Counted from the first letter of the stretch, positions 1-8,128 are shown. The stretch is 32,652 nucleotides of DNA from Treponema sp. (GCA_031272575.1 JAISTO010000171.1:1-32652); one strand, 5' to 3'. Notes: generated from the letters alone by a model not told the origin. Translations and numbers: made by a program.

Positions 1-60
1 GCGGGGGGGATACCCCCCCGCAACGCCCCCCCACCCGGTCCCTGATTGGGGGGCAGCGCA

Positions 61-158
61 GCACCTGAAAAGTGCCGCGGCGGGCAAAATGTATTTTCCC
101 CCTCTCCCCCCCCCAGCGAAGAAAACCGAGCAGGATCGGTTGAGCACTTTTCAGGTGC
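61..158. repeat. 15-bp perfect inverted repeat, 68-bp spacer
   Basis: The arms 61-75 (GCACCTGAAAAGTGC) and 144-158 are exact reverse complements. Each arm itself begins and ends with GCAC/GTGC. The function is unknown. It lies downstream of the conserved part of the DUF115 gene and beside a cluster of hairpins. Confidence 0.8.
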
Positions 159-1539
159 AGGGTGGGGGGGGCGGACGGAAAAAACGCTTGCGCGTTTTTT
201 CTTGGAGTTTTTTCGACCGTTTACAGTCGAAAAAACTCCATAAGCACATTGCGAAGCAATGTGCGGCGTAATCGCCCCCCCCTCCTCCATGATCCGCATT
301 GCGCTGTCGCGGTAGCGGTTCAGCGCGGCGGTCTCGTAGCGCCATTCCGCGCCCGCGCCTTTTTTGAGCACCGGCGTGCGGAAGACGAAGGCCGTGCGGA
401 GCTTCTCGAGGGGCTCGAGGCGGGACTGACGGGCCTCGAGCGCGCGGAGGGGGTCCGCGCCGCGGACGTAGGGGACGCCCCGGGGGTAGCAGAAGTCCGC
501 GCCGTACAGTTCTATGGCGGCCGCGCCCGCGGCCTGGGCCAGCGCTATCGCGGCGTAGGTGACATTGCCGCCCGAGGTGTCGAGCGCGCTTAGGGGGGGG
601 GAGTACGCGCCGGCCGCGAGGCGGGCAAGGGGGTGGCCGCCCGCGAAGAAGCGGACCGTGGTTTTTTTCGCGAGCGCGGCCAGGGGGGGGGGGGCTTGCG
701 AGATCGATGTACAGGAGGGGGGGGAGGGGTACGCCGATGAAGTGCTGGAGGCTCGCGTGCTGGCAGTCGATAGAGACAGCCGCGTCCGGCACAAGCCCCG
801 CGGCGGCCAGGGACGGGAGGCTCGTGTCGGTTGCGAGGATGAAGAACGCGCCGCGCCGCGCCGTGCGCCGCTTTTTGAGCGCCGCAATGCTTTTTTCGAG
901 CGAGGGCCCCGCCGCGGTGATCGCCACGACCGCGCCCCGGCAGGCGGGGAGGGGAGGGGAGTCCCCCGCTGCCTGGGCCCGGGCCGCGGCCTCTATGTTG
1001 CGGATGATGTTGCCGAACCAGCGGAGCCCGAAGTGCGCCTGCACCGAGTAGTCGGCCCGCACCCGATCGAGCGCGCGGCGGATAGCAGCCTCGGCGCCGG
1101 CGAAGAGGGCCTCGTCCGCCGCGCGGCGCTGCCTTAGGGGGAGCACCCGCAGCGCCCCCGTGAGCGCCGGGAAGCAGCGCCCCGTGATCGTCTCCTCGAT
1201 GGCAGAGGGCGCGGGGTCAGAGAGCAGGTGAAAGCGGGGGTCCGAGAAGAGCGGGCCGTAGTCGATGGCCCCGAAGAGCGCGGCCAGGGCCTTGGCCCCG
1301 TAGTCAATCACCAGGACGGCCGCGGTGCCGGGCCGCTCGAGGAGGGCGCGCGCCTCGAAGCCCCCGCCCAGGCCCTCGAGGACGAAGAAGCCATCGCCCG
1401 GCGGGAGGCTCGCGGCCAGGCGCCGCGCGTCCCGGGCCGGGTCCACCAGCGAATGCAGCGCCCGGGGCGCCCCGCCCTCCGCCGCGAGCAGGGGCACGAG
1501 CGCGCCGCTTCTGGCGCGGGCGAACGTGTAGGGGGACAT
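151..1539 (-). CDS. DUF115 / MptE-like motility-glycosylation protein, frame broken at a poly-G tract
   Basis: The N-terminal frame starts at ATG 1539 and reads a DUF115 (6-hydroxymethylpterin pyrophosphokinase MptE-like, Maf-related) protein, including a GGGF segment and the AVSIDCQHAS segment. In flagellated bacteria the family is linked to flagellin or surface glycosylation; that role is inferred here. At the run of 12 G (683-694) this frame turns into Pro/Arg-rich nonsense and stops at 151. The family-like sequence continues in the neighbouring frame, with DTSGGNV at 561-581 followed by an ELYGADFCY motif, to about 285; that second frame stays open to the window edge. Removing one G joins the halves. 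The SD is weak (AGGT about 12 nt upstream). The gene follows two terminators, so it should have its own promoter, but none is clear. It may be phase-OFF, a pseudogene or an assembly error. Confidence 0.72.
   Translation of the reverse strand: MSPYTFARARSGALVPLLAAEGGAPRALHSLVDPARDARRLAASLPPGDGFFVLEGLGGGFEARALLERPGTAAVLVIDYGAKALAALFGAIDYGPLFSDPRFHLLSDPAPSAIEETITGRCFPALTGALRVLPLRQRRAADEALFAGAEAAIRRALDRVRADYSVQAHFGLRWFGNIIRNIEAAARAQAAGDSPPLPACRGAVVAITAAGPSLEKSIAALKKRRTARRGAFFILATDTSLPSLAAAGLVPDAAVSIDCQHASLQHFIGVPLPPLLYIDLASPPPPGRAREKNHGPLLRGRPPPCPPRGRRVLPPPKRARHLGRQCHLRRDSAGPGRGRGRHRTVRRGLLLPPGRPLRPRRGPPPRARGPSVPPRAPREAPHGLRLPHAGAQKRRGRGMALRDRRAEPLPRQRNADHGGGGGDYAAHCFAMCLWSFFDCKRSKKLQEKTRKRFFRPPPPPCT
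178..264. repeat. Three tandem hairpins at the 3' side of the DUF115 gene
   Basis: Three perfect stems follow each other: 178-187/192-201 with a 4-nt loop; 203-217/226-240 (15 bp) with an 8-nt loop; and 244-252/256-264 with a 3-nt loop. Read on the minus strand, the first is an A6-CGC stem with a GCAA tetraloop ending in GCG-T6, the shape of an intrinsic terminator that would also work on the other strand. The set could be the terminator region of the DUF115 gene or a small dispersed palindromic element. One window cannot decide. Confidence 0.65.
683..694. repeat. Poly-G tract of 12 inside the DUF115 gene
   Basis: Twelve consecutive G on the plus strand (C on the coding strand). Eleven would keep the DUF115 reading frame intact and twelve shift it by one. 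Further G/C runs in the same gene lie at 593-601 (9 G), 717-724 (8 G) and 275-282 (8 C). Confidence 0.95.
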
Positions 1540-1554
1540 GCGGATATGTTACCT

Positions 1555-1580
1555 AAAAAAAGCCCCCTCTGGCAAGAGGG
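1555..1580 (-). terminator. Intrinsic terminator 2 downstream of the RRM gene
   Basis: On the minus strand a 6-bp stem (1575-1580/1565-1570, CCCTCT/AGAGGG, 4-nt loop) is followed after GGC by seven T (1561-1555). It is the second of two terminators and separates the RRM gene from the DUF115 gene. Confidence 0.7.
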
Positions 1581-1596
1581 CGTAGAGGTCTACCCC

Positions 1597-1637
1597 AAAA
1601 AACAAGAGGAGGCAGGACAGAGTCCCGCACTCCTCTT
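1597..1637 (-). terminator. Intrinsic terminator 1 downstream of the RRM gene
   Basis: An 8-bp outer stem (1630-1637/1604-1611) continues, with small interruptions, into an inner GGAC/GTCC stem. On the minus strand it is followed by six T (1602-1597). It lies about 80 nt past the RRM stop codon. Confidence 0.8.
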
Positions 1638-1719
1638 GAGGCGCCTCATCTTTTTTGAGTCTTTTGGAATTTGATGCCCCGCCCCGGATTGGGCAGAGGC
1701 TTTCGTCGATCAGAGGGAA

Positions 1720-2013
1720 TCAGTATCCGTATCCGCCGCCTCCGTGCGGGGCTCTGTCCCGGGGTGGACGATCCATTGCTTCGTTCACCCTGAGTTGGCG
1801 GCCGTCGAGGTCCTTGCCATTTGTCCCCGCAATCGCGGCGGCGGCTTCTTCATCCGTGCCCATTTCGACAAAGCCGAAGCCCTTGGAGCGATTACTGTCT
1901 CTGTCGCAGACGATTTTTGCAGAGACGACAGTTCCGAATTCCGAGAAGCGGTTCGTCAGACCGTCTTCACTTGTTTGGTAAGAGAGGTTGCCCACATACA
2001 GTTTCTTGCCCAT
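1720..2013 (-). CDS. Small RRM-domain RNA-binding protein
   Basis: A 97-residue single-RRM protein. RNP2 is LYVGNL at residues 5-10 and RNP1 is KGFGFVEM at 44-51, with aromatic residues in the RNA-contact positions. A short Gly-rich tail ends in GGGGYGY. This is the usual bacterial RNA-binding-protein layout seen in cyanobacteria and spirochaetes, where members bind single-stranded RNA and are often cold-induced; no target is known here. The start at 2013 is chosen because an AGGA lies about 9 nt upstream and the RRM begins at once. The longer upstream reading has no RRM content. It is expressed alone: its own promoter (2389-2417), a long leader and two terminators. Confidence 0.93.
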   Translation of the reverse strand: MGKKLYVGNLSYQTSEDGLTNRFSEFGTVVSAKIVCDRDSNRSKGFGFVEMGTDEEAAAAIAGTNGKDLDGRQLRVNEAMDRPPRDRAPHGGGGYGY

Positions 2014-2388
2014 TGAAAAAAATCCTTTTCCCGGAAGGAACGGCCTTCCTTTCGGCCGTTCCGATGCGTCCGGGCGCGCTGTGGACCTTGCGGGTCCGAT
2101 TATATGCGCCCACAAACAGTGGGTGTCTCAGCCCTGCCGAAAAAATCGACATGGAGTACCATGGGGTCTTTGGGGCAGAGTATGGGATACCAATACGAGG
2201 GGGAATTACAGTATATGCGGTACAGGCGTTTCCGCCTGCGGGCGCGTACCAAAACGGCGCCAACGGCACGGACATACTGCCGGTATACGAGAAAACCGAG
2301 ATTCCAGATCGCAACGCGAGGCCGCTCCCTTGCGGGAAGAGCCGATAAAAAACACAATTCAAACAGAAAAATCCTATTTCTGGCTTAA
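2014..2388 (-). other. Long 5' leader of the RRM gene
   Basis: About 370 nt separate the predicted transcription start from the RRM start codon, with no convincing gene on either strand. Visible structure includes a 9-bp hairpin near the ribosome-binding site (2037-2045/2054-2062, 8-nt loop) and a 6-bp hairpin (2223-2228/2233-2238). Long structured leaders are a known feature of cold-shock genes, so control at the RNA level, possibly by the RRM protein itself, is plausible but inferred. Confidence 0.5.
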
Positions 2389-2417
2389 ATAATAACACTT
2401 TTGAATATATTTGTCAA
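2389..2417 (-). promoter_or_regulatory. Sigma-70 promoter of the RRM gene
   Basis: On the minus strand a perfect -35 TTGACA (2417-2412) stands 17 nt from a -10 TATTAT (2394-2389). Upstream of the -35 (2422-2468) lie five A/T tracts with centres about 9-13 bp apart. The start of transcription would be near 2382. Confidence 0.82.
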
Positions 2418-2469
2418 GTACTTTTTCCATTTTTTTTCATTTTTTGTTGAAAAATGGCATCTTTTTTTC

Positions 2470-5400
2470 TTAATGCGCCGGTTTTTTCCCGGAATCCGCA
2501 AAAGGCTGAGCCCAATCATCAGCCGCATCGCTCACTTCACGATAGTTTACCCCTATGGCGCTGAAATGCCTGCGGGCGCAAAGTATCTTCCGGCGCTCGT
2601 GGGGGTACTGAAGTTTGGACAGGTTCATCGAGCCCTTTGTTTCCCGGACCAGTTCGAGACAGCCCTTGCCGTCCTCCGTGCGGAGCACTATGCCCCAATC
2701 GGGGTTGTAGTTAAAAATGATGGCCGGAATGCGTATTTTGAAACCTGCCGGAAACTTGAAGTAGCAGAGCACGTTCCCGCGGCGATCCTCCTGCTGTAAG
2801 CGGTTTTGGACGAAGCGCTGCTCGACATCCGAATCGATCTGCACTTTATCGTAGAGGCTGTGCGCCGAACCCGGGATAAGTTCCTGCTGCGGGAAATCCT
2901 TTTCCCTGGGGAAGAACTCCTCCATACTGCGGGCGGCCGCGGCCTCATCCATTTCCAGCGGCCTGTAGACGATGTTCTCCGCGATCTGATCCGCGGCCGC
3001 GTCTTTCAGCACACGGATAAACACTTCCGCAAACCCTTCAGGATTTACGAAAATGTTCTGCTTTTGCCCAGGATGGAGATTTTTGAAGACGGCGAGTACC
3101 GTAGAGCGGGTCAGGCCGGTTTCCTTTGCGGCCCGCTCGATCAGGTTCAGCACCGGGGAGGCGGACTGCGTTTCATGGACATTCACTTTGCCGTACGCCG
3201 GCAGGGAACGCCCGCTGAAGTGCCGCAGTTCCCCCTTGCGCACACTGACGTCGTTGCCGAAATGTACAACAGAGCGTTCCCCCTTTTCCTCGATCTGCAC
3301 GATCTTGTAGCCGCGCAGGTTTTTATCTTTCGTCCAACGGTAGAAATCATAACCGACGGGAAAGTACGACATAAACGTTTCGCGCCGGCCGCTCGTATCC
3401 GTCACGGTAATTTGTATTTTTGCGCAGCCGAGTTTTGTTTCAAGCAGAGAGATCGCGTAATTCGAAAGAACGAACGCGCCGGCGGAAACGGTTATGCGGG
3501 GGGACGGAAACACCGCCGCGTTAAGCGCGGCGGCGCATTCTTTTATCAGCGCGTCCGTATCCATGATGATGCTATACTCGGCCGGCCGCGAGAGGCGTTT
3601 CCAAAAGGCAATGAACGCGGGGCTCGTAAAAACAGCGTCCTTACGCCGCGCCCGGCAGCGGCGTGTCTTCGCCGGCGTGGGCGGCGCCGCATCGCCTGAC
3701 TCCGCGTACTCGCTCTGCAGGGCCGACACATACTCTTCATAAGACTCGTTAGCCACCACGGTGAGTATATTGACGCTCTCGTCTTTTATCTGATCGCCCG
3801 CTTCGTTCCGCGCAAGCCGGAGTCCGCGGCCTATTTCCTGCCGCTTGCGGCTGTCCGACCGGGAGCTGTTCAGCGTACAGATGCAGAACACGTTGGGATT
3901 GTCCCAGCCTTCGCGGAGCGCGGAGTGCGCAAACAGAAACGCGGTTTTTTCCGAAAAACTGAGCAGTTTTTCTTTGTCCCGCATAATCAGCCTGAAGGCG
4001 TTCTTTTCCGCTTCCAGTATCTTTTTCCGTTCTTCCGCCGGCATATTCGCGGTTTCAAACGAATCGAGAAATCCGGCGTCACCTTTCTTTTGCGCAAAAT
4101 ATCCCTTATGCACTTCCGCGGCTTCGATGTTTTTGAAGTACGGATCGGCAGCCTTTAATTTGTTGAACGCGTTTTCAAAAAGGATTTTTATGAACGGCTC
4201 GGAAGCGCCGCCCCCGGAAGCGGCACCGGTATAATTCGCCACGCGGTCGATAAAAAAGAGGGACAGTACTTTTATGCCTCTGGCGCGCAGCTCTTTCTGC
4301 CGTTCAAAATGACACCTGATCGTTTCCTCAATCTGCACACGGAAAATTTCTTTTTTGGAAAGAGTAATACTGCGCGAATCGGTCAAAATTGATTGATTGG
4401 TAAAGACGACTGTGTTGGCCGCCTTGTTTATTTCCTCGACGACAAAACCCGCGAATTCGGGATTGCGCGTTTTTACGGAAAGATCATCCCCCTGCCTTAA
4501 GCGCAGCGGCCGCACCGACGCGGTGCCGTTTTCAATAACCGCCGCTTTTACTTTCGCCTGCGGCAGGCCGCGCCCGCTGCTTATGCTTTCCAGTTCGAGC
4601 GAGAGCGGGGCGTCGTGTACATTGTGCTGCTGCGTCACTCCGAACACGCGGATTTTTTTTACGAGATTCTGCCGGAACGCGTCAACAGGAGAAAGCCGGT
4701 ACACGAGATTGTAAGGGTCTGCCGGAGTGGCGCTGTAATTGATCGCGAAGAGGGGGTTCAAGCGCCGCAGCGCCTGACGCGAAATGTCACTCCGGTAATT
4801 CTGACTCTCGTCCAGTATCAAAACAGGCCGCACCGATTGAATGTACTGAATCGGCCGCCGCCCTTCCTGCCCCCTTTCCCCGTCTTTAAAAATGAGATTC
4901 GTGCTTCTGTTGAAACTGTCGATAGTCATCACGAGTATCTCTATGCATTGGGACGAGGCGAAATGACTCAAGCGGTTCAACTGCCGGCTGTCGTATTCAA
5001 TCAGGTTGGCCTGCTCGCCGCGGTACAGTGCACTGAAATGTCCGCGCATCTGACGGAACGCGGCGGCCGTCCCCTCGAAGATCGCCGTGCCCGGGGTAAC
5101 GATGATGAACTTGCGGAAGCCGCAGCGCGCGCGCAATTCGTGGATAGTGCGGAAGTACGTGTAGGTTTTTCCTGCGCCCGTTTCCATGTCAACCGTGAAG
5201 ACCGGGTATCGCAGTTCCTGATCCGGGAGCCCGCGGACGCGCAGCGCGGGCCCCTCGTCGCAGCGGAGTACGGGGTTGATCGGCAGGGGCGGCTGGTTCT
5301 CTGCCGCGCGGATGTTGTTGCGCGTCCTGAGGATACGGCAGTAGTTGCGGTACAGAAGTTCCTCGTCAAGAATTGGAGTCAGTTCCGAATCGAAAAGGCG

Positions 5401-5493
5401 GCCGCATTCCCGAGGGAATCCCCTGAAAAGTTCCACTATGCTTTCGACGGCATCCATCTGGTGAGGCTGTTCAGATTCAAACTTAAACTGCAT
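2470..5493 (-). CDS. res: Type III restriction endonuclease subunit Res (DEAD-like helicase/nuclease)
   Basis: A 1007-residue protein, close to the usual ~970-1000 of type III Res subunits. From the N terminus it shows the Walker A GAGKT in METGAGKTYTYF, a Walker B-type LILDESQN, motif III YSATP, then the second RecA lobe with REGWDNPNVF and motif VI RQEIGRGLRLA. Near the C terminus the nuclease core is NPDWG followed by ELVRETKG (a PD...ExK site). It cleaves DNA together with Mod after ATP-driven communication between two unmethylated sites. Its start lies only 6 nt past the mod stop, which suggests translational coupling. It appears intact. Codon and base composition are less GC-rich than the ribosomal cluster, consistent with horizontal gain. 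Confidence 0.95.
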   Translation of the reverse strand: MQFKFESEQPHQMDAVESIVELFRGFPRECGRLFDSELTPILDEELLYRNYCRILRTRNNIRAAENQPPLPINPVLRCDEGPALRVRGLPDQELRYPVFTVDMETGAGKTYTYFRTIHELRARCGFRKFIIVTPGTAIFEGTAAAFRQMRGHFSALYRGEQANLIEYDSRQLNRLSHFASSQCIEILVMTIDSFNRSTNLIFKDGERGQEGRRPIQYIQSVRPVLILDESQNYRSDISRQALRRLNPLFAINYSATPADPYNLVYRLSPVDAFRQNLVKKIRVFGVTQQHNVHDAPLSLELESISSGRGLPQAKVKAAVIENGTASVRPLRLRQGDDLSVKTRNPEFAGFVVEEINKAANTVVFTNQSILTDSRSITLSKKEIFRVQIEETIRCHFERQKELRARGIKVLSLFFIDRVANYTGAASGGGASEPFIKILFENAFNKLKAADPYFKNIEAAEVHKGYFAQKKGDAGFLDSFETANMPAEERKKILEAEKNAFRLIMRDKEKLLSFSEKTAFLFAHSALREGWDNPNVFCICTLNSSRSDSRKRQEIGRGLRLARNEAGDQIKDESVNILTVVANESYEEYVSALQSEYAESGDAAPPTPAKTRRCRARRKDAVFTSPAFIAFWKRLSRPAEYSIIMDTDALIKECAAALNAAVFPSPRITVSAGAFVLSNYAISLLETKLGCAKIQITVTDTSGRRETFMSYFPVGYDFYRWTKDKNLRGYKIVQIEEKGERSVVHFGNDVSVRKGELRHFSGRSLPAYGKVNVHETQSASPVLNLIERAAKETGLTRSTVLAVFKNLHPGQKQNIFVNPEGFAEVFIRVLKDAAADQIAENIVYRPLEMDEAAAARSMEEFFPREKDFPQQELIPGSAHSLYDKVQIDSDVEQRFVQNRLQQEDRRGNVLCYFKFPAGFKIRIPAIIFNYNPDWGIVLRTEDGKGCLELVRETKGSMNLSKLQYPHERRKILCARRHFSAIGVNYREVSDAADDWAQPFADSGKKPAH

Positions 5494-5499
5494 AACCCC

Positions 5500-7407
5500 T
5501 CAGATCGTGCGGACGCGCCCTTTGTCTTCGAGGGTGATTTTGTCCTGATCGCGCAGCGCGCAGTCCCGGCAGATAAATACATCGTTCTCGCCGAGCGAAA
5601 GCGCGGCCGCGGTAGCGGGAACAATGGTATCGTCGAGACAGACAAGAAGCGTGCGGCAGCATGAATCGCTGGTGATCTTCCAGACCGTGTTGCCGGGAAA
5701 CGCCGGCTGCCGCTCTATGCTGCTTTCGAGCGGAAAGCCCTCGAGCAGCAAAAGTTCGAGCAGCACAGGCCCGGTCTGCCAGCCCCGGACGAGCGGATCC
5801 GCGCAGCCTTCGAAGAGCGCTTCCAATTCCTCTATATCGCTGCCGGTGTAGTTTTGCCACTTGCGTATCATGGAACGGCCGGTACGGAAAACGCGGAAGC
5901 CCGTGTCCAGATCGCGCGCGTCCGGGAAATCCGCGCGGATTTTTTCTCCGGCCCTGCGGAGGCGCTCTTTGCCGACATCACAAATAGTTCCATACCCTGC
6001 CTTTGCCGCCTCGCTCTTCGGATGGCAGGGCTCCGGCACCTGCACGAGAATAAAGCGCCGTCTGCCGCCGTCTTCCGCGTTCGCCTGCATAACCGCATGG
6101 CCGGTGGTTCCCGAGCCGGAAAAGAAATCGAGGATGAGGTCGGGTTCTTCATCCTTTTTTGTGTTTGTGGCAATGCGCAAAAAGTGGGTGATAAGACTGA
6201 CCGGTTTCGGATGGTCAAAAAATGTCTTCCCGTTAAAAAGATCGCGGATTTCCCTGGCAGCGCTCTCGTTGAAAAATTCAGAGAGCCAGTTTCGGTAAGG
6301 AATAGTCCGCGTAATGGGGATGTTATTGTTGTCGACAAATTGGTACTGCTTGAAGTAGACGTTCCACTTGTCCCTTTTACGCTTAAACACAATGAAATCG
6401 TGCGCCTTCCCCCACTGCACTTTTTTCCGGCTCCAGCGCCAGCACCAGCCGTTTTGTTCTTTTACGCCCCCCGGGTGTACTTTCGTTCCGTCAGGCGCGG
6501 CAATGGGAAAATCCATCGATGCGGAGTACTGCAGGCTGCCCCTGTCCAACTTGTTCAGTTTGTATTTTCCCCGCCGCCTGAAATGCCGATCCCTGAACGG
6601 GTACGCAGACTCGTTCATCGACTGCATTTGATTCAGGTTGAGCGCGCCGATGTTTTTTGCATACAGCAAAATCGAGTCATGTTCTACGGAAATAAACCTC
6701 GTGTCGAGGCGCGCGGACACGCCGCTCTTCCGTACAAACTCAGCGACAAAGTTCTCCTGTCCAAAAATCTCGTCGCAGAGGTGCCGCAGATTGTGCGCTT
6801 CATTATGGTCTATGCTGATGAAGATAACGCCGTCTTCGCGCAGTACGTTTCTGGCCGCGCGGAGACGCGGGTAGAGCATGGAAAGCCAGTTCGAGTGGAA
6901 GCGCCCCCCGTATTTGGGGTTCGTTGTCAAGGCATTACCCAGCGCGTCAACCTGACTCGTGCGTTTTGCGTAGGACTCCTGCGTTTCCGAGAAATCGTCT
7001 TTGTAAATGAAATCATGCCCGGTATTGTAGGGAGGATCAATGTAGATCATCTTGACGCGCCCGGCATAGGATTTTTGCAGCACCTTCAGAACTTCGAGGT
7101 TATCCCCTTCTATGTACTCGTTGCGGGTGCGCGCTTCGTCCACCCCCTCCCCGGGCACGGGCACGAGCGTACCCGCCGGAGGCAGCGCGGCCATGCGCCT
7201 GGCCTGCCGCTTCCCCGGCCATTCAAGCCCGTAGTGCGCCGGGTCCGAATCGTCATGTGCAAGGTCCTGGTCGAAGCGGTCCGAGAGTGCGTAGTACAGC
7301 GCGGAAAAATCGATCTCGTTGTCCCGAAACGCTTCCGGCGCGATCTGCCGCAGCGCCGCTATCTGCGCTTCGTTGAAGCGGAACGCCGGTATACCTTTTT
7401 CGAACAT
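5500..7407 (-). CDS. mod: Type III DNA methyltransferase subunit Mod
   Basis: A 635-residue beta-class adenine methyltransferase. The catalytic motif IV DPPYNT is at residues 124-129, a variable target-recognition stretch fills roughly 230-400, and the SAM-binding motif I (LDFFSGSGTTGHAV) is at about 426-439. This motif IV-TRD-motif I order is the type III Mod layout. Mod sets the recognition sequence and protects host DNA. The start at 7407 has AAGGG about 8 nt upstream; 56 more codons can be read upstream but they overlap the rluA-like gene antiparallel to normal spacing and have no Mod similarity. No tandem repeat or long homopolymer lies in the gene, so phase variation of the phasevarion type is not indicated. 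Confidence 0.95.
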   Translation of the reverse strand: MFEKGIPAFRFNEAQIAALRQIAPEAFRDNEIDFSALYYALSDRFDQDLAHDDSDPAHYGLEWPGKRQARRMAALPPAGTLVPVPGEGVDEARTRNEYIEGDNLEVLKVLQKSYAGRVKMIYIDPPYNTGHDFIYKDDFSETQESYAKRTSQVDALGNALTTNPKYGGRFHSNWLSMLYPRLRAARNVLREDGVIFISIDHNEAHNLRHLCDEIFGQENFVAEFVRKSGVSARLDTRFISVEHDSILLYAKNIGALNLNQMQSMNESAYPFRDRHFRRRGKYKLNKLDRGSLQYSASMDFPIAAPDGTKVHPGGVKEQNGWCWRWSRKKVQWGKAHDFIVFKRKRDKWNVYFKQYQFVDNNNIPITRTIPYRNWLSEFFNESAAREIRDLFNGKTFFDHPKPVSLITHFLRIATNTKKDEEPDLILDFFSGSGTTGHAVMQANAEDGGRRRFILVQVPEPCHPKSEAAKAGYGTICDVGKERLRRAGEKIRADFPDARDLDTGFRVFRTGRSMIRKWQNYTGSDIEELEALFEGCADPLVRGWQTGPVLLELLLLEGFPLESSIERQPAFPGNTVWKITSDSCCRTLLVCLDDTIVPATAAALSLGENDVFICRDCALRDQDKITLEDKGRVRTI

Positions 7408-7427
7408 GACAGTAACCCTTATTGCGT

Positions 7428-7436
7428 ATATTAGCA
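7428..7436 (-). promoter_or_regulatory. Extended -10 promoter candidate for mod-res
   Basis: The minus strand reads TATGCTAATAT: an extended -10 (TGC, 7436-7434) and TAATAT (7433-7428), with no good -35. It predicts a short leader of about 14 nt carrying only the AAGGG ribosome-binding site. Confidence 0.5.
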
Positions 7437-7477
7437 TAAAGGGGGCGCGGATGGGAAGCACACGCGGGGGCAGGCGA

Positions 7478-8119
7478 TTACCGCACAAACCCCTCGAAAT
7501 AGGGCGGCAGGGGGGCGCCGGCGTCGAGGCCTTCGGGGAGCAGGGGCAGGGGGGGGAGCACGAGGCGCGCGGCATGGAGCAGGAGGCGCTTAAGGCCGGC
7601 TTCGGAGCGCAGCCTTTTGTTCAGAGCAAAGTCCCCGTATTTGTCGTCCCCGAGGATGGGGCAGCCCGCGGCCGCGAGGTGCCGCCGGATCTGATGCATG
7701 CGCCCGGTTCCCAGTTCCACTTCCACAAGCGAGGTTTCCGGCAGCGCGGCCTGCCCCGCGAGCACACGGTAGCGCGTCTCCGCCTGCCTGCGGACGCCCC
7801 GTTGTTCGAGCGCGCCGCGGATACGGCCCTCCGGCGGAACGGGCGCGCCCCCGCAGACCGCGAGGTAGACCTTGCGCGCGCCGCGCCCGGCAAAGACCTC
7901 GCCAAAGGCAGCGGCAGCGGCCCGCCCCTTCGCGGCAAGCAGCACCCCCGACGTGTCCCGGTCGAGCCGGTGGACGAGCCGCACTTCCCCGCCGTACGCG
8001 GCTTCCAGCAATGCGTCGAGCGAAGTATGAAGCCCCGCCCCCCCCTGCACCGCGAGGCCGGCGGGTTTATTCACTACGAGACAGACGTCGTTTTCAAAAA
8101 GTATGGATATATTTTTCAT
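7478..8119 (-). CDS. RluA-family RNA pseudouridine synthase
   Basis: A 213-residue protein with the RluA/RluC/TruC signature: VVNKPAGLAV near the N terminus, the catalytic-loop RLVHRLDRDTSG (Asp nucleophile) and, later, GRMHQIRRHLAAAGCPILGDDKYGD. It isomerises uridine to pseudouridine in rRNA or tRNA. It is shorter than RluD and has no S4 domain, so the target (23S rRNA or tRNA) cannot be named. It ends 70 bp before mod and may be read together with it. There is no Shine-Dalgarno sequence before the start: a strong extended -10 sits only 10 bp upstream, predicting a leaderless or nearly leaderless message. Confidence 0.92.
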   Translation of the reverse strand: MKNISILFENDVCLVVNKPAGLAVQGGAGLHTSLDALLEAAYGGEVRLVHRLDRDTSGVLLAAKGRAAAAAFGEVFAGRGARKVYLAVCGGAPVPPEGRIRGALEQRGVRRQAETRYRVLAGQAALPETSLVEVELGTGRMHQIRRHLAAAGCPILGDDKYGDFALNKRLRSEAGLKRLLLHAARLVLPPLPLLPEGLDAGAPLPPYFEGFVR

Positions 8120-8128
8120 GTGTTGTTC

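Noticed and set aside
2100-2398. Several 80-140 residue frames in the leader of the RRM gene
   Set aside because: They overlap on both strands, lack SD sequences and resemble no family.
5500-7407. Phase-variable mod (phasevarion)
   Set aside because: I looked for a tandem repeat or long homopolymer in mod and saw none.
5854-7434. 526-residue open frame on the plus strand opposite mod
   Set aside because: Mirror of the mod coding strand; no family resemblance, no promoter or SD, and Mod has clear catalytic motifs.
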